From Saturnia japonica (lineage: Eukaryota; Arthropoda; Insecta; Lepidoptera; Saturniidae): a stretch of DNA of 64,000 nucleotides. The stretch lies in assembly GCA_033032175.1 (NCBI GenBank), contig CM065324.1, positions 3,286,001 through 3,350,000 on the forward strand. The letters run 5' to 3'. The notes beneath the pieces are model-generated. The model had not been told where the DNA came from, did no database searches, and saw nothing but the letters and a program-made list of their open reading frames with translations. Below are positions 52,216 to 63,541 of the stretch, in pieces; the first letter of the stretch is position 1, and the number at the start of each line of letters is the position of its first letter. Both the position numbers and the translations under genes were made by a program.

Positions 52216-52789
52216 CTTCTGCATAGTCGAACAATAACGAATTTTATGGCTAAATTTTATTATACTATTAATTTAGTTTACATTCGTAAGTAATTGTAAG
52301 CGAAAGAATTGCAACATAATTGTGCAACTATAGTTGTATTAGCGCTTTTGTTACGGCTTGCTAAATACCAATTTCCATAGACGGAAAAAGAACGTATTTT
52401 TACAAACTTTCATCCCTTTTTAACCATTTTAGCAGTTGAATTTCCAAAAATCCTTCCTTAGTGCTTAATTACTTTATAGTGTACAAGAAACCCGCATCCG
52501 AATTTTCACGGTCCTCGCCCCAGTAGTTTGAGTTGGGTGTTGGTTGATATGTCAGTCAGACAGTTATGTTATCCTTTTATATTATATAGAATTTTGGAGA
52601 TAGCTCACGAAACGCTGAATTGGCTGTCTTTCAAATTTGTAAATTTCTCTCAATAACATCTGAATCCTCAAGATTCGTATTTATCTAGACTAGGCAAAAA
52701 CTTCAATAAAATAAAAAATAAAAATAATGGCTCGTAATTACCAACCAGTTTGCAAGATGTGATCATCCGTAGCTGAACGAACAAAACTA

Positions 52790-52966
52790 TACTTCTCTCG
52801 CAGTGTCTTCCATCTCGTTCTTCGTGAAGCTGGTCTTTAGTTTGTACGTTATTTCCACTTTTTTTTTACATTTGTTCAATCTTAAAGCCTTCAAGGTGGA
52901 GTACACACGTCGTTTATTAAAAACATTTTATTTTTAGGTATTTTTTCGCTAAGTGTCTACAGGAAA
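52790..52966 (+). promoter_or_regulatory. candidate promoter and leader of gd-like 3
   Basis: CCATCTCGTTCTTCG at 52810-52824 matches the element upstream of gd-like 2 at 14 of 15 bases, and an ATG|GTGAGG follows about 145 bp later as it does there. The surrounding DNA is not otherwise alike. Confidence 0.35.
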
Positions 52967-52969
52967 ATG
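52967..52969 (+). CDS. gd-like 3, exon 1 coding part: ATG at the donor
   Basis: GGAAAATG is followed directly by GTGAGG. This copies the gd-like 2 layout and supplies the Met missing from the 55035 exon in phase 0. Less certain than in gd-like 2 because the donor is weaker and other ATG|GT pairs may exist in the 12-kb gap. Confidence 0.5.
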
Positions 52970-55900
52970 GTGAGGACTTATTTTAATGTTACTTTGTTTT
53001 AAAATATTTTGTGTGAACTTTTTTTCTGTGTAATTTAATTCATGTTAAAGCATGTTTTTATTATTTGAAAACGAGGTATTATTTATTTAATTGATATTAT
53101 TATAATTTAAAAAGTCTTAAGTTGGATTCTGTGATGTTAGATTAAGCTGATATTCTTTTCTTGAATGTTATGTTTTGGCAAATTTGGCTAGTATGATCTG
53201 CAATTACAATAATTCCATCTTTTAGACTTAGTGCCTAAGTGCCTTCATGCTTTTATTCATAAGTGTCTTCTTAGAGTCTATATAGAATAAAATAGTTTTG
53301 ATTTTGAATCTACATTTATATTATTTTCCTGAAATACACTTAACAATTGTTACAATTGTTAGTAAACAAGGCTGCGTGCTAAATCTTATTATATTAAGTG
53401 AGCAATTCTTGTGCATACATATGTAATTGGTTTCTCGAAAAGGGCTCCAATGATTTGGATGAAACTTTGTATTTAAATAATGTTTTACATTCCAAGTATA
53501 CCTAGATAGATGTTTTTTTCTTCTTTGTAACACTTCGAGCTAAACTCGGTCGCCCGGGAATTATTTACGTGTTTTATGTTGTTTATAAATTGTCGTATTA
53601 ACACTATCACCTTACAACTAGTTACCTAGATAAAATTGCCTTGTATTGAGCACGCCAATGTAGGGCCGTAATGTAAAAACAAAGAATTGTTCATTCATTT
53701 TGACTGCATTATTCCTTCTCATATGATGATAACTTTTTAAGGCCTAAATTCGTAGTTCTGTGAAATTTACTCTATAACTTATCTCAATACCTGCTCATGA
53801 TAAAATTGTAAAAAGTCGAAATCTGTACATTAAAGATATATTATGAGAAAAATACTATGAAGGGGTTTACAATAATGGAGAGAAAACATTTCGATACTTT
53901 TTGAAATTTTTGTCTGTCTGTATAATTCGTACGCCAATCACGCAGAAACTAATCGACCGAATTTAATGAAATTAGGTATGAATGTAGTTTATAATCTATA
54001 GTAACATATAGGATGCATGCTTATAGATATGGGCATTTGTAGAGTGTATAAACTGCGCTTTAGTTATCCATATTAATATTATAAATAGGAAAGATTTGAT
54101 TTTTTCTTTGCTTTTTAGTTTGTAAAGGATAAACTCAAAAACTACTGGACCGATTTCAAAAATTATTTCACCAATATAAAGCTACGGTAACAGCGAGTAA
54201 CATAGGCTATAAATTGAATAATTAATTTATTCCTCATAAATATATCGATAGTTTTACACAAATTATAAAAAAATGTCTACACGGGTGCGTTGGCGATGTT
54301 TGTCGTATAAAATTAACACGAGTAAAACCGTGGGGCACAACTAGTATATAATATGCAATTAGTTTAGATATGCGCTGTTTGGTAAGGCAAGATAATTTTA
54401 TCGATATCATACACCAATTGTAACATCTGCAATAGCCGGCCTATACACAGTGTCTAGAAGGATGGTAGGGATTTGTGACTGACTGGATCGCGAACACTAT
54501 GTATTTAGTTATAAGCCCGTTGGAGTGACTCTCTTTTTGTTTGTCGCTTTTCGGGAGCAGCCTGTATATATCTAGCAGCCGGGAGACTCGCAGGTTGATA
54601 TGTTAGCGAAACTTTACCGGCTACAATATAAAAAAAACAACAGTTAGGACTTTGAAAACGATAATAATATGCAATTCGTTATATGACCGCATGGACTACA
54701 GAATGTCGTTATTGTGGTTCTTTTTTTTTGCGCGGAACCCTAATTATTTTTCTATAATAAAAGTAGCCTTAGCTACTTGTTATAACATTAGTTATCTGCG
54801 AGTGAAAGTCCTGTCGAAATCGGTCCATCCATTTCGGAAATTACCCATAACAAACAGACAGAAAACAAAAATTTTGAAAATTGCTTTTTGTTATATATAT
54901 CTTATATTATAATACTTTCATATGCATTTAGTAAAATACTTTTATTTTGATATAACACACAGACACTTCAATTTTATTAATTGTATAGATGTGCGAAATA
55001 TTCGCATGGGTCAGCTAGTTTTCTTATATTCCAGAAAAAGGGTTTTCTAATTTCCATAATATTGGCGCTAACATCACCTACTTACGAACAACAGACGACT
55101 GAATCGGCATGCCCAAAGGTATTAGAATATGAACCTAGTGCTGTGGAGCCAGCGAAATGGTATGGAGTAATACATTTGACTACAGATAACATATTACATT
55201 CTCTGTGGTTAAATGTAGTATTGGATAGGAAGGCTGATTTATTGGGGGTAAGTTTTGTAGTCTAATACTGACTATACTTCTTCTTCTTGTTGTGGCGCAG
55301 TAAAAAGCACTCGCCAGTGCCATTTTTAAGCCTTCGTAAAATTATTCATTATACTAGGTGGTATCTTTTAACAAGACGATGGCTGTCTTGTCAGAACTAT
55401 CTAGGAGTTTTTTGTGACATCTCAAAATGCATGTTTTCCACTTTATATTTATAATCTACTTCACTTATGCACAACAACCAAAACTATATCACGGAACATG
55501 CCACCAATATTATATAATATAGGGTCAAAAAACCTAAGTTTATGAATTAAAAATAAAAACCACAACATGTCACTTCAAGAACCCCCAAAAACTCCCGGAC
55601 CATACTTGGTTCATAATAAGGTTTGCATGACACAATATGTTAAATGTTTATATTAGAGAACTACCAGAATAGCTTAATTTGAAAGTTGATTTTACGATTA
55701 TTGATTAAATATATCGATAATACTATTATGCTTTAAATCATTTGAGGAGTATGTAAGCTGTGAAATGAAATAAAAAAATAAACTATAACAACAATTAAGA
55801 TTACAATCTGGAACACTCGAATTATTGAATGCCTGACGCCAAACAACAAGATTAATTCTTCCAGTCTTTGTTGCGTATTGCGGCAGTAAAAATGTGGGAA

Positions 55901-58900
55901 TTAGTACTCCTTGGTTTTATTATTTAGGTCAACTCTAGTTTTAAGTAACATAGAAAGCAACGATACACCTAGTAAGAAAAAAAGAAACGAAAATTCATAA
56001 AAAGCATAGTTTATAGGAAGTTATTTAATATTTTATCGTGAAAAATGTTTTTATAACAATTACCTATCTTTATAATTTTTTTTTTCTCAAATAATAATTG
56101 ATAATCGAAATGCGTGTTTTTAGGCTATGTTTAATTTACGTTCTTTGGATATGATGTCATGCAAGCCTTTTACGATGAAAGTAAAATATCGCGGAAATTG
56201 TGCCGCTTATTTCAATTACTATTCGGAGAAGATCGTATATTGTCATTTTAAATATTTAATACTGTCTATTTGTATAATAACTAGCGATCGTAATAAGCTC
56301 GAAATTCGACCAGCAGCTTTTTGATCATAGACTATTTTCTGTTTGACGTTTGCAGTATTCATGAACCTAAACAATGTGTATTATCTACATCACTTGCTGT
56401 CACTTTTCGTTGAGTGACAATGTCAATATTTTGGGGGGTCTAAGTTCAATAGCAGTTGTCGGGTTAGGATTCGCAGTATTAATTTATTTCATTTAATATA
56501 TTAGTAACAGATATTATATATAAATTTTAGCTTTCTGCACTTCTTCTCCATGTAAACTTTAACCATGCCAAATCCCACAGTCTTTCGTGCACGCAATACA
56601 TTTAAAAAGGTACCGAAAGCATTTGCTTCACGTATTATTATATAGATCCCTGCGTAAATGTTTAGCTACACAGCACTTACTCACAATTCAGGCCTCTTAA
56701 AGTTTCGAATATTGTAATTGTGACTATATTAATACGTGAATTAGTATCCACATTATTACATTAGTTGTACTTTTTTATATATATACTAAAAAGGTGACAA
56801 ACAGGCATACGGCCCGCCTGATGGTAAGCGATTACCGTAGCCTATGGATACTTGTAATACCATAGGTATTCTTAGCGCTTTGCCGACCTTGAACCCCGTT
56901 TGCCAAAGGAGCTCTAGAAACCCTACTCACCGCAGGAACACAAGACAAGGTCATTTGCCTACGATCTTTTGTAGGGTGGAAGTATTACACCAAACGGGCT
57001 GCCCTAAGTAGAGAAAAATCTCCAAAAAATGTCTTTGTGTCCTACCTCTCATAATTAAAACAAATAGTAAATTTCTTAAATCGAATGGTCTGGCGATCAT
57101 ATCGATATTGAAAATCAAATTACCGTCTGCGACCGCAAATCAATATGTGATTAAATTTTTTGAAAACAAAGTCATGAAAAAGGAGAATTAAACATCATTC
57201 TTATTTCATTTACCAGAACTGGGTGGGTGATGTTACCACGAAAGACAACCTTGATTTCAAGATAGAAAACACGAATATAAAAATTTATCCCGGTCCACCA
57301 CTTGATGTCCGCTTCTTCGTTCAGTACAATAAAGAAAATCCTTCTCCAAAAATCATGGAGATTTGGTTCAATGGTGGATTGATATGCAATAATACAGCTT
57401 TAGAAGTGGTAACTGAAATACCTTTCAAGAAAATACAGCAAACTTCAGAACAAAGGTAATTAAAATTCAAATACATACCCTATGATAAGTAAAACCTACA
57501 ATTATTAACTGACTTCAAAAAACACGGGAGGTTATCAATTCGAATGTGTTTTTTTTTTCATAACTTCTTTGTTTATGATCCGATTTGCATGATTCTTCTT
57601 TCATTAGAAATAGGGTACCTAAAGGGTGGTCGCATTTTAATTTCATTGTCGTTAGATTGTTAACTTCTAAGATTCACCAGGGAACTGTACAAAGTCATTG
57701 AGGTTGGTTTTTTTTTTATAAATTGTCTTGCCTTATTTTAATTATGAAAAAAGCTGAACAAACACTCTACATAAGCTCACTGAACTTTGATAGATTAATT
57801 GGATTTGGGTGGGTGGTATTATATGACAGTCGTGCCCGACTGGATTCCCACCACCATACATCAGTTATACACTCGCCATAGTGGCATGGTTAGGCGTGTC
57901 ACGTTCCTGGATCAGTTGCAGTATAATATACATCAACTAACCCCGGTATATTATCCAATAATCAAGCGGTACAGTACAGTGACTTTCTTTTGGGTTTTCA
58001 TGTTTTGGTATAAACCAATGTATTATATTCAGCTGCCGAAAAGCTTGAAGGCCCGCATGACAGAGGTGCCGGTGATGGATTACTGATGTTTGGGTGGTCG
58101 CATTGTTTTTGGATTCAAATGACCTTATCATCAGGAACAGTGCTTTACAGTACTATTTTTACAAAAATACTAGGTGTATAGTCTGCCAAATCATGAGGTC
58201 CTTCATTAACATTCATCATCCACATTAGTTATCATAATATTAAAATATCATTTGGGATTTTAATATACTGATATAGTTTTTATATTCTTATGAAACTAAA
58301 GGTATTTTATTTGAACGTAATCTCTTACTGTCGATTGCCTTTTAGATCCAATACCACTAATGCACCTTTGTAGAAAACTACTGTTGTATTCAAAAGCGTT
58401 CATATTTTGATTATTTGATGACAAGTCAACGTAGCATTGTGAATGTGGGATATCTCTTGTGTTATGAAGACTTTGAAGATATCACTCGCTTATTTTTCAT
58501 GAGTTGCTTCCCTTTTATCTAATAAATTTAATTGAAAGATATTTGAGCAAAATGCCAAAAATTGGCCACTTGGTTTATTACTTAGTGCTCAGGATTACAT
58601 TCTTTTCTGATGCATTTTCTTTCACCTGTGATGGTATTTTTGCCATAGTATACAATTTATCTTATTTTGGTATATATTTATTTCATGTTGTTATTTTTTA
58701 GTATTCCTGATAGATTACCACTCAAGTTGGATCCAGTAAGTTCAACAACAACGAAAAACATAGGATTAACCGTGTCTACAAACACTGTAAGCAGTTTTGC
58801 GACAGAAGCTACTGGAAGTGACAATTTCAAGTAAGCATAGTTTAATTAATGGAATGGACGTAGGAAATTGTTTAATTATCTAGCTACCACCTTCAAGTTA

Positions 58901-61900
58901 TAAGTTTGCCGCTTAGCACCTAAAAGTGCATTCCTGCTAAACTAGAAATCTAGACCCTTGTCTAAACTTGTCATCATTTTTGACTTCATTGCTAGTTAAT
59001 ATCAGATGTAATTCTATTCAAATCGAATCAACATGAAAACATATTTCTCAATCGTGTGTTAAATATTCCAAAAGTAGTATTTATTTGAATTAAACTAATG
59101 ATCCTGTAAAAATGTCTCTTATATTTTACGTATGCAGTTTATCTTATGAATTAATTACAAATAGTTGTAGCAATGATTGTTCAGTGGTAACGTGTACGGA
59201 CACTACGGACACCGCGTCAATCGTCATGGGTTCAAAACTCAAGAACGAGCCTGAGATTTCCATATAGCATGAAGCTACAGCATTTTATGATTCTTGCCTG
59301 GCTAGTTACCATCCTTATGTTGGCAAACCGTCTCCAAGCACCTATAGGTGTGTTCCGGCAGCCGCACTTGAGAAGAGTCATGTAGCTTGACTCATAAACT
59401 GAAAGAGCATCGCTCGTAGATTTATATAAGCTAACAGGTTTTCATGATTTGAATTCAGAAGTACGAGAACTCTTTACTATTACTATTTGATGATAAAGCA
59501 TATTGTGTAGAAGAAAAAATAAATAAAAGACTTTACTATAACTTCACAAGAAATATTCTAACTTTGTTTATTTATTCTTCCAGTGACGATGAATATATCA
59601 TTGGACCTTACAATATCGTGTGGAGACCAGAAACGGTAAATAATAAACAGAAAATTAAACAATTGTAGTATGATAATACGGACTTCTAAAATCTATTATA
59701 GTGGAATCAAAGATTTTTTCATCTTGTAATTTATATAAGCAGTTTCAAAACTTTACAATAATCAATTATTAAGCTAGTATTACCGACTGTACGTTTTTAA
59801 ATCAATATCAGGTCATTGATCAATTTCCTACAATTCTTTAAGCTTAACTTTAGTTCAAAACATTTTTAAATAATTTTAAAATCAATGCAGAAACAAATTA
59901 AATATAAAGTTTTTGATCGTTCATATAAGGATCCAACAATAACCTTTGAGAATAAAACCTGCGTGGTATGATACTTAAATTTTTTAGGCAAATCGGTAAT
60001 GATACACTTATGAGCACAGACTTAGGTAGGGGATTATGTAATGTAGCAAAAACATCTAAATATCGTATTATATTTGTTTTACTAAATCCGAATTATAAAG
60101 TCCAGTTATATTTGTTATACAGTTAAAAAAAAAAACAAAAAAAAATTTTTTTTTCTTGTGGTTAACTTTCTCTATTTTTTATTTATTTATACTTATTATA
60201 AACAAGATAAAATCAACATACCTTTTATACCCTACTGAAACCACCTTTAACTGAGGAGAGGCGTTCTCGTCAACATGGCTCGAGTTAAAAGTAAAGAAAA
60301 ATCAAAGGGTGTTCCATTTAAAAAAAATCTCCCTTAAAATCAGTCTAACCCTCCTTACATCAGATTTCAGCAATTTCTCCACACAGGTGTTTGTAGACAC
60401 ATCAAATGAGGTTGTAGTCAGATCATAGTGTACAAGGTACCAAGGACCTAGCCTTGAACGAACTGGTGACGCAGCTGCCTCCCTCTAGCAAGATATAAGA
60501 AGGCAAAGCTGACGGGATCGATATATAAGAAATAAAAATATATTATGTTAAGCTTACGGCTTGAATGATGTTATGTGGTTACTGTAGTCTATGGACGTAT
60601 GTAATAAATACCATAGGTATCACCTTGCACCTCGCAAGAATACAATACAAGGTTAATTGGCTGCGATCTTCTGTAGGGTGGAGGCGTTCTATCATTCGGG
60701 CTACCCCAAGTAGAAAGAAATCTCCAATGAATTTTCCCGATGGTTTGTGCAAATGAGTTGCTAGCTTTCAGTCCAGCAGATTCAGAAGAGCCGCAGTAGA
60801 CGGTAGCAGCTCCGAAAGCATGGACATAAACACTCGCGTCCCACAAGGATCGGTACTTAACTCCTCCACTGTTTATGTTGCATATAAATGATATTCTATT
60901 CATTGACGGCATTTATTGATATGCGGACAACAGTACTGGATACACACTTTACACTGGTCGCGGAAACATCCCTCGTTCATGCAAACATCTTTCATTCATT
61001 CTACATTCTATGAGTTGAAAATATAAGAATTGTTATTTTTAACATTGTGGATGGGAGCTTCTAATATTTTTAAAGAAGGCAATGCTGCAACGAGGTATGC
61101 ATAATTTTACTTTTCCTTTCCCTGTTAGCCCTCTCCTACTGAAGTTTTGTCTACATCCTTGTACGGTAGCAAAATGGTAAAAGACTTTTGTGAGTTGTGT
61201 TAATTTATTCAAATGATTTAAATGTTAGGTGATATTATTTAGATACTCGTATTAATCGAGTCCAAATAAAACCGGTCGCGTAAGTTACCGGTGAATTCCG
61301 CTAAACAGTTTAAATCTGTTAGGTCAGTCCTCTTTTACTATAAGGCTGCGTATCGTAAAAAAATATTTTTTCAACCGTGGGACGGCAATGATATATGGTT
61401 AAGCTGTATTTCCACTAGAGATATTTGGGGTAACTCGGCGGTACGAGGCTGTGTAACGGCGCTGAGAAACGGTGTGACGGTTTCCACCAAAGCTGTACGA
61501 AGAGCTTATGTTGACTAGTAGTACAGTAACTGTAGCTTTAGTTCCTCACACCGTTTTGCATACATCTCTCACATATTCCTCGCTATCGTCCCTCGCACAT
61601 ACTTCTCGTTTTTTTGTATATAAAAATACCTAGCTCCGCTAGTCTTTTTCCACTAGAGCCGCGCTAAGCGAGGCTAGGAAAATGAAGTAATCCTGTTGGT
61701 GTAGTTTTTCCTTGCGTACCGCTCAGTTATAGTATGACCGCGACTGCTATACCGCGCATTACTTTTAATTTACATAGCCAAAAAAAAAAAAAAAACCTTG
61801 AACTTTTCTTTTCTTTAAAAACATGTTGTATTGATTAGTTTCTCTATATTTTAATTGTCTTTCTGGTTTTTTAAACTTATTTTTTTAAATTAAAATATAA

Positions 61901-63541
61901 TACATATCTCGCGTACCTATGTACTAACATTTTACTTAATAAATGCCAGTAGATGTCATAACTATTATAACAAATAAAATTTTGGAAAGCAACAGGTAGC
62001 CTAAGAATTATCCTGTGTACTATCGATCTCATATAAAACTTGCAACCAAGTTGCAGTACCGAGCTCGCGGTAAAATGGTGGAAACACAGCCTAACTATAG
62101 GTCATTGATTTCCTACGGTTGATGGTATTTTTAGTAAATGTTGAACTTGATCAAGCTGTCATCTAAAAAACGTTGAAGATCGTATCACACTAAGCCTAGA
62201 CAGTAATCAACTAAGTAAGTAATCAACTTGTGTTTGGTAATTAAGCAATAATGAAATGATGGTAGTATGTAAAGAAACCACGTCGTTCGAATTGTGTTCG
62301 AATCTCTACAATGAGCCTATGTTTTCGTGAAGGAAAACATCGTGATGAACCATAGCGTGGTGGCAGGGCATTTCCTAATGCCCGCCTGGTTAACTGGCTC
62401 AAGTTGAAAATCTGTCGCTAAGCACCAATAGGCATAATCCGGTAGTTGCACTTGAGAACCAGTTCCCCTACCTAGGCTTAGCGTGTTACCATCTTGATCC
62501 ACATCACCACGACATCACGTGAATTTGAGGCCAAAAGAATACTTTGGTTTACCGATAATTGAGAATGAAGGTAGGTTTATTTAATTAATCGTAACACGGC
62601 AAATCGACGGCACTCTACCTAATAGTAAACACAGCAATACAACAACATCGGTGACCACCGGAGGATCTAAAACCCATCGGTCGTTGGATTCCGAATGGAC
62701 TGCCACTGAAGCTAACATCACTTTGGTATAAATATATAAAATAAAGTTAACTGATCTTACAGTCCGAGCAGTGTGGGCAGGTTCTTCTCAACAATCCAAT
62801 GCCTCTGTTAGTGAAGAGTATTCCGACTTTGGAAGGACAGTGGCCCTGGCAAATAGCTTTATACCAGAGCAGATTGCGAGTGAGTATATACCAATTACAC
62901 TACATATCCATGCTTGGCGTGAAAATGTACATAAGCCATCATGTAAAAAACCAAGACAATTTGATACCTACCTCGAGAAAAATAACGTTTTTAAATTCTT
63001 TGCAGGGTTAGCCATCGTATGGTAAGGTGAATGCTTAACTTGTGGAAGGACTGGGCCTCAAGTGCCGATGCCGCAACACACTTATAAGTACTTGGCGACA
63101 GATCAACTTGAGGGTGATAGTTAAACCGGGCGCGGGCATTAAAAAAACCCTTCTGTGGTTTCATCACGATGTTTTCCTTCACCGAAAGATTTAGGCTCAT
63201 TGCAGGTATACGAAATCACGTTGATCGACGCAATTTCCGTACACTGAGCTATCATTGTTTCAATCAGCTTTAATTTTTCGAGGCATCAGATTATTATAAT
63301 ATAGCCAATGCATCTTCTACGTTGACATATCAAAATTTTTATATCAGCAACTGTTTGTTAACAGACTGTGGACAACAAGTACATATGCAGCGGTACGTTA
63401 ATCTCCAAGCAGCATGTCATCACGGCAGCTCACTGCGTCACCCGTAAGAACTCCAACCGAATAGTCAACAAAAGTACCCTCACCGTCTATCTTGGAAGAC
63501 ATAACCTCAGAACTTCCATCGATGGTGTCCAAATAGAATTA
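52967..63541 (+). CDS. gd-like serine protease 3, C terminus beyond the window
   Basis: Seven coding exons (52967-52969, 55035-55247, 57217-57455, 58702-58830, 59584-59635, 62763-62879, 63365-63541) join in frame into 310 codons. Signal peptide (MKKGFLISIILALTSP if the ATG exon is right), GD_N domain with Cys in ESACPKV and LICNNT, a Ser/Thr-rich linker, then Cys216 and the start of the S1A domain with catalytic His274 (TAAHC). Asp and Ser exons should lie to the right; in gd-like 2 the next exon is 3.2 kb further. Residue 227 (Leu) stands where the activation cut should be, followed by LVKS in place of IVGG. It has one exon more than gd-like 2 (58702-58830). Same family role as gd-like 2. 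Confidence 0.87.
53900..54350 (-). repeat. repeats in gd-like 3 intron 1 (family B copy 2 at 54065-54350)
   Basis: Family B: complement of 11885-12180, with 'gtttgtcgtataaaattaac' and 'ccgtggggcacaactagt'. Left of it, 53900-54060 ('cgtacgccaatcacgcagaa') is another, unclassified repeat. Confidence 0.6.
54678..54990 (+). repeat. family A repeat, copy 8 (5'-deleted)
   Basis: 'catggactacagaatg', 'gtgaaagtcctgtcgaaatc', 'cacttcaattttattaattg'. It abuts the acceptor of gd-like 3 exon 2, which lies only 44 bp further on. Confidence 0.7.
55035..55247 (+). CDS. gd-like 3, exon 2: signal core and first GD_N half
   Basis: Acceptor cttatattccag, donor GTAAGT. Residues 2-72, 213 bp as in gd-like 1. An unspliced reading frame reaches back to a Met at 54981, but that lies in a repeat. 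Confidence 0.88.
55365..55600 (+). repeat. family I MITE-like repeat, copy 4
   Basis: Same orientation as 6178-6545: 'taatctacttcacttatgca', 'accacaacatgtcacttcaa'. Confidence 0.6.
56280..56640 (-). repeat. family C repeat, copy 4
   Basis: 'gctcgaaattcgaccagcag', 'gtcacttttcgttgagtgac', 'accatgccaaatcccacag', without the LINE tail. Confidence 0.7.
56785..57050 (+). repeat. family E repeat, fullest copy
   Basis: Starts 'aaaaaggtgacaaacaggca', 'ggcccgcctgatggtaagcg', then 'gagctctagaaaccctactc' and 'tagagaaaaatctccaaa'. Gives the reference order for the family. Confidence 0.7.
57217..57455 (+). CDS. gd-like 3, exon 3: second GD_N half
   Basis: Acceptor catttaccag, donor GTAATT, phase 2 out. 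Residues 73-151. WVGDVTTKDNLDFKIENTNI is almost the same as in gd-like 1, so 1 and 3 are closer to each other here than to 2. Confidence 0.9.
57790..58100. repeat. probable SINE or other repeat in gd-like 3 intron
   Basis: The 95-codon plus frame here has no domain, and phrases like 'gggtggtattatatgacagt' and 'ccaccaccatac' look like a lepidopteran repeat. Not called as a gene. Confidence 0.35.
58702..58830 (+). CDS. gd-like 3, extra linker exon
   Basis: 129 bp between ttattttttag and GTAAGC, in phase 2 and out phase 2, so it can be skipped without breaking the frame. Encodes a Ser/Thr-rich 43-residue spacer (SSTTTKNIGLTVSTN). I find no counterpart in gd-like 2. Confidence 0.8.
59165..59410 (+). 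repeat. family G SINE, copy 4
   Basis: tRNA-like head with 'gttcagtggtaacgtgtacg' (A-box region) and 'catgggttcaaaactc' (B-box-like), then the common body to 'ggcagccgcacttgagaag'. Confidence 0.7.
59584..59635 (+). CDS. gd-like 3, 52-bp exon 5
   Basis: Acceptor tattcttccag, donor GTAAAT. Completes an Asn codon and adds DDEYIIGPYNIVWRPET, returning to phase 0. Confidence 0.8.
60572..60740 (+). repeat. family E repeat, copy 6
   Basis: 'gtagtctatggacgtatgta', 'ataccataggtatcac', 'gatcttctgtagggtggagg'. Confidence 0.6.
60735..60990 (+). pseudogene. LINE reverse-transcriptase fragment with degenerate active site
   Basis: Pieces in two frames: NTRVPQGSVL, then FMLHINDILFIDG and YADNSTG. These are the VPQG, LHIND and YADD blocks of Jockey-class reverse transcriptase, with YADN in place of YADD and a stop just before. 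A frameshift separates the blocks. In gd-like 3 intron. Confidence 0.7.
61402..62092 (+). mobile_element. candidate ~690-bp inverted-repeat element
   Basis: Left TTAAGCTGTATTTCCAC and the complement of the right end TTAGGCTGTGTTTCCAC match at 15 of 17 bases. Inside, 61475-61500 has another 'gtttccaccaaagctgta' copy, so it may be two elements. No open frame of note. Confidence 0.5.
62262..62480 (+). repeat. family G SINE, copy 5
   Basis: 'gttcgaatctctacaatgag', 'aacatcgtgatgaaccatag', 'taatgcccgcctggttaact'. Confidence 0.7.
62763..62879 (+). CDS. gd-like 3, exon 6: activation region
   Basis: Acceptor tgatcttacag, donor GTGAGT. Residues 213-251: SEQCGQV, then [20 protein letters not shown]. 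The [10 protein letters not shown] block equals gd-like 2, but the would-be new N terminus LVKS is even less like IVGG. Confidence 0.88.
63040..63285 (-). repeat. family G SINE, copy 6
   Basis: 'gtggtttcatcacgatgttt', 'ccttcaccgaaagatttagg', in the short intron between gd-like 3 exons 6 and 7. Confidence 0.65.
63365..63541 (+). CDS. gd-like 3, exon 7: catalytic His
   Basis: Acceptor ttgttaacag, donor GTAAGG. Residues 252-310: YICSGTLISKQHVITAAHC with His274, then VYLGRHNLRTSIDGVQIEL. Confidence 0.92.

Noticed and set aside
54981..55034. Alternative start of gd-like 3 at 54981 without splicing
   Set aside because: The Met lies in the family A repeat, and a good acceptor at 55034 matches the paralogues' exon boundary.
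57799..58086. 95-codon open frame in the gd-like 3 intron as a coding exon
   Set aside because: No homologous exon in the paralogues, no fitting splice sites, and repeat-like wording.
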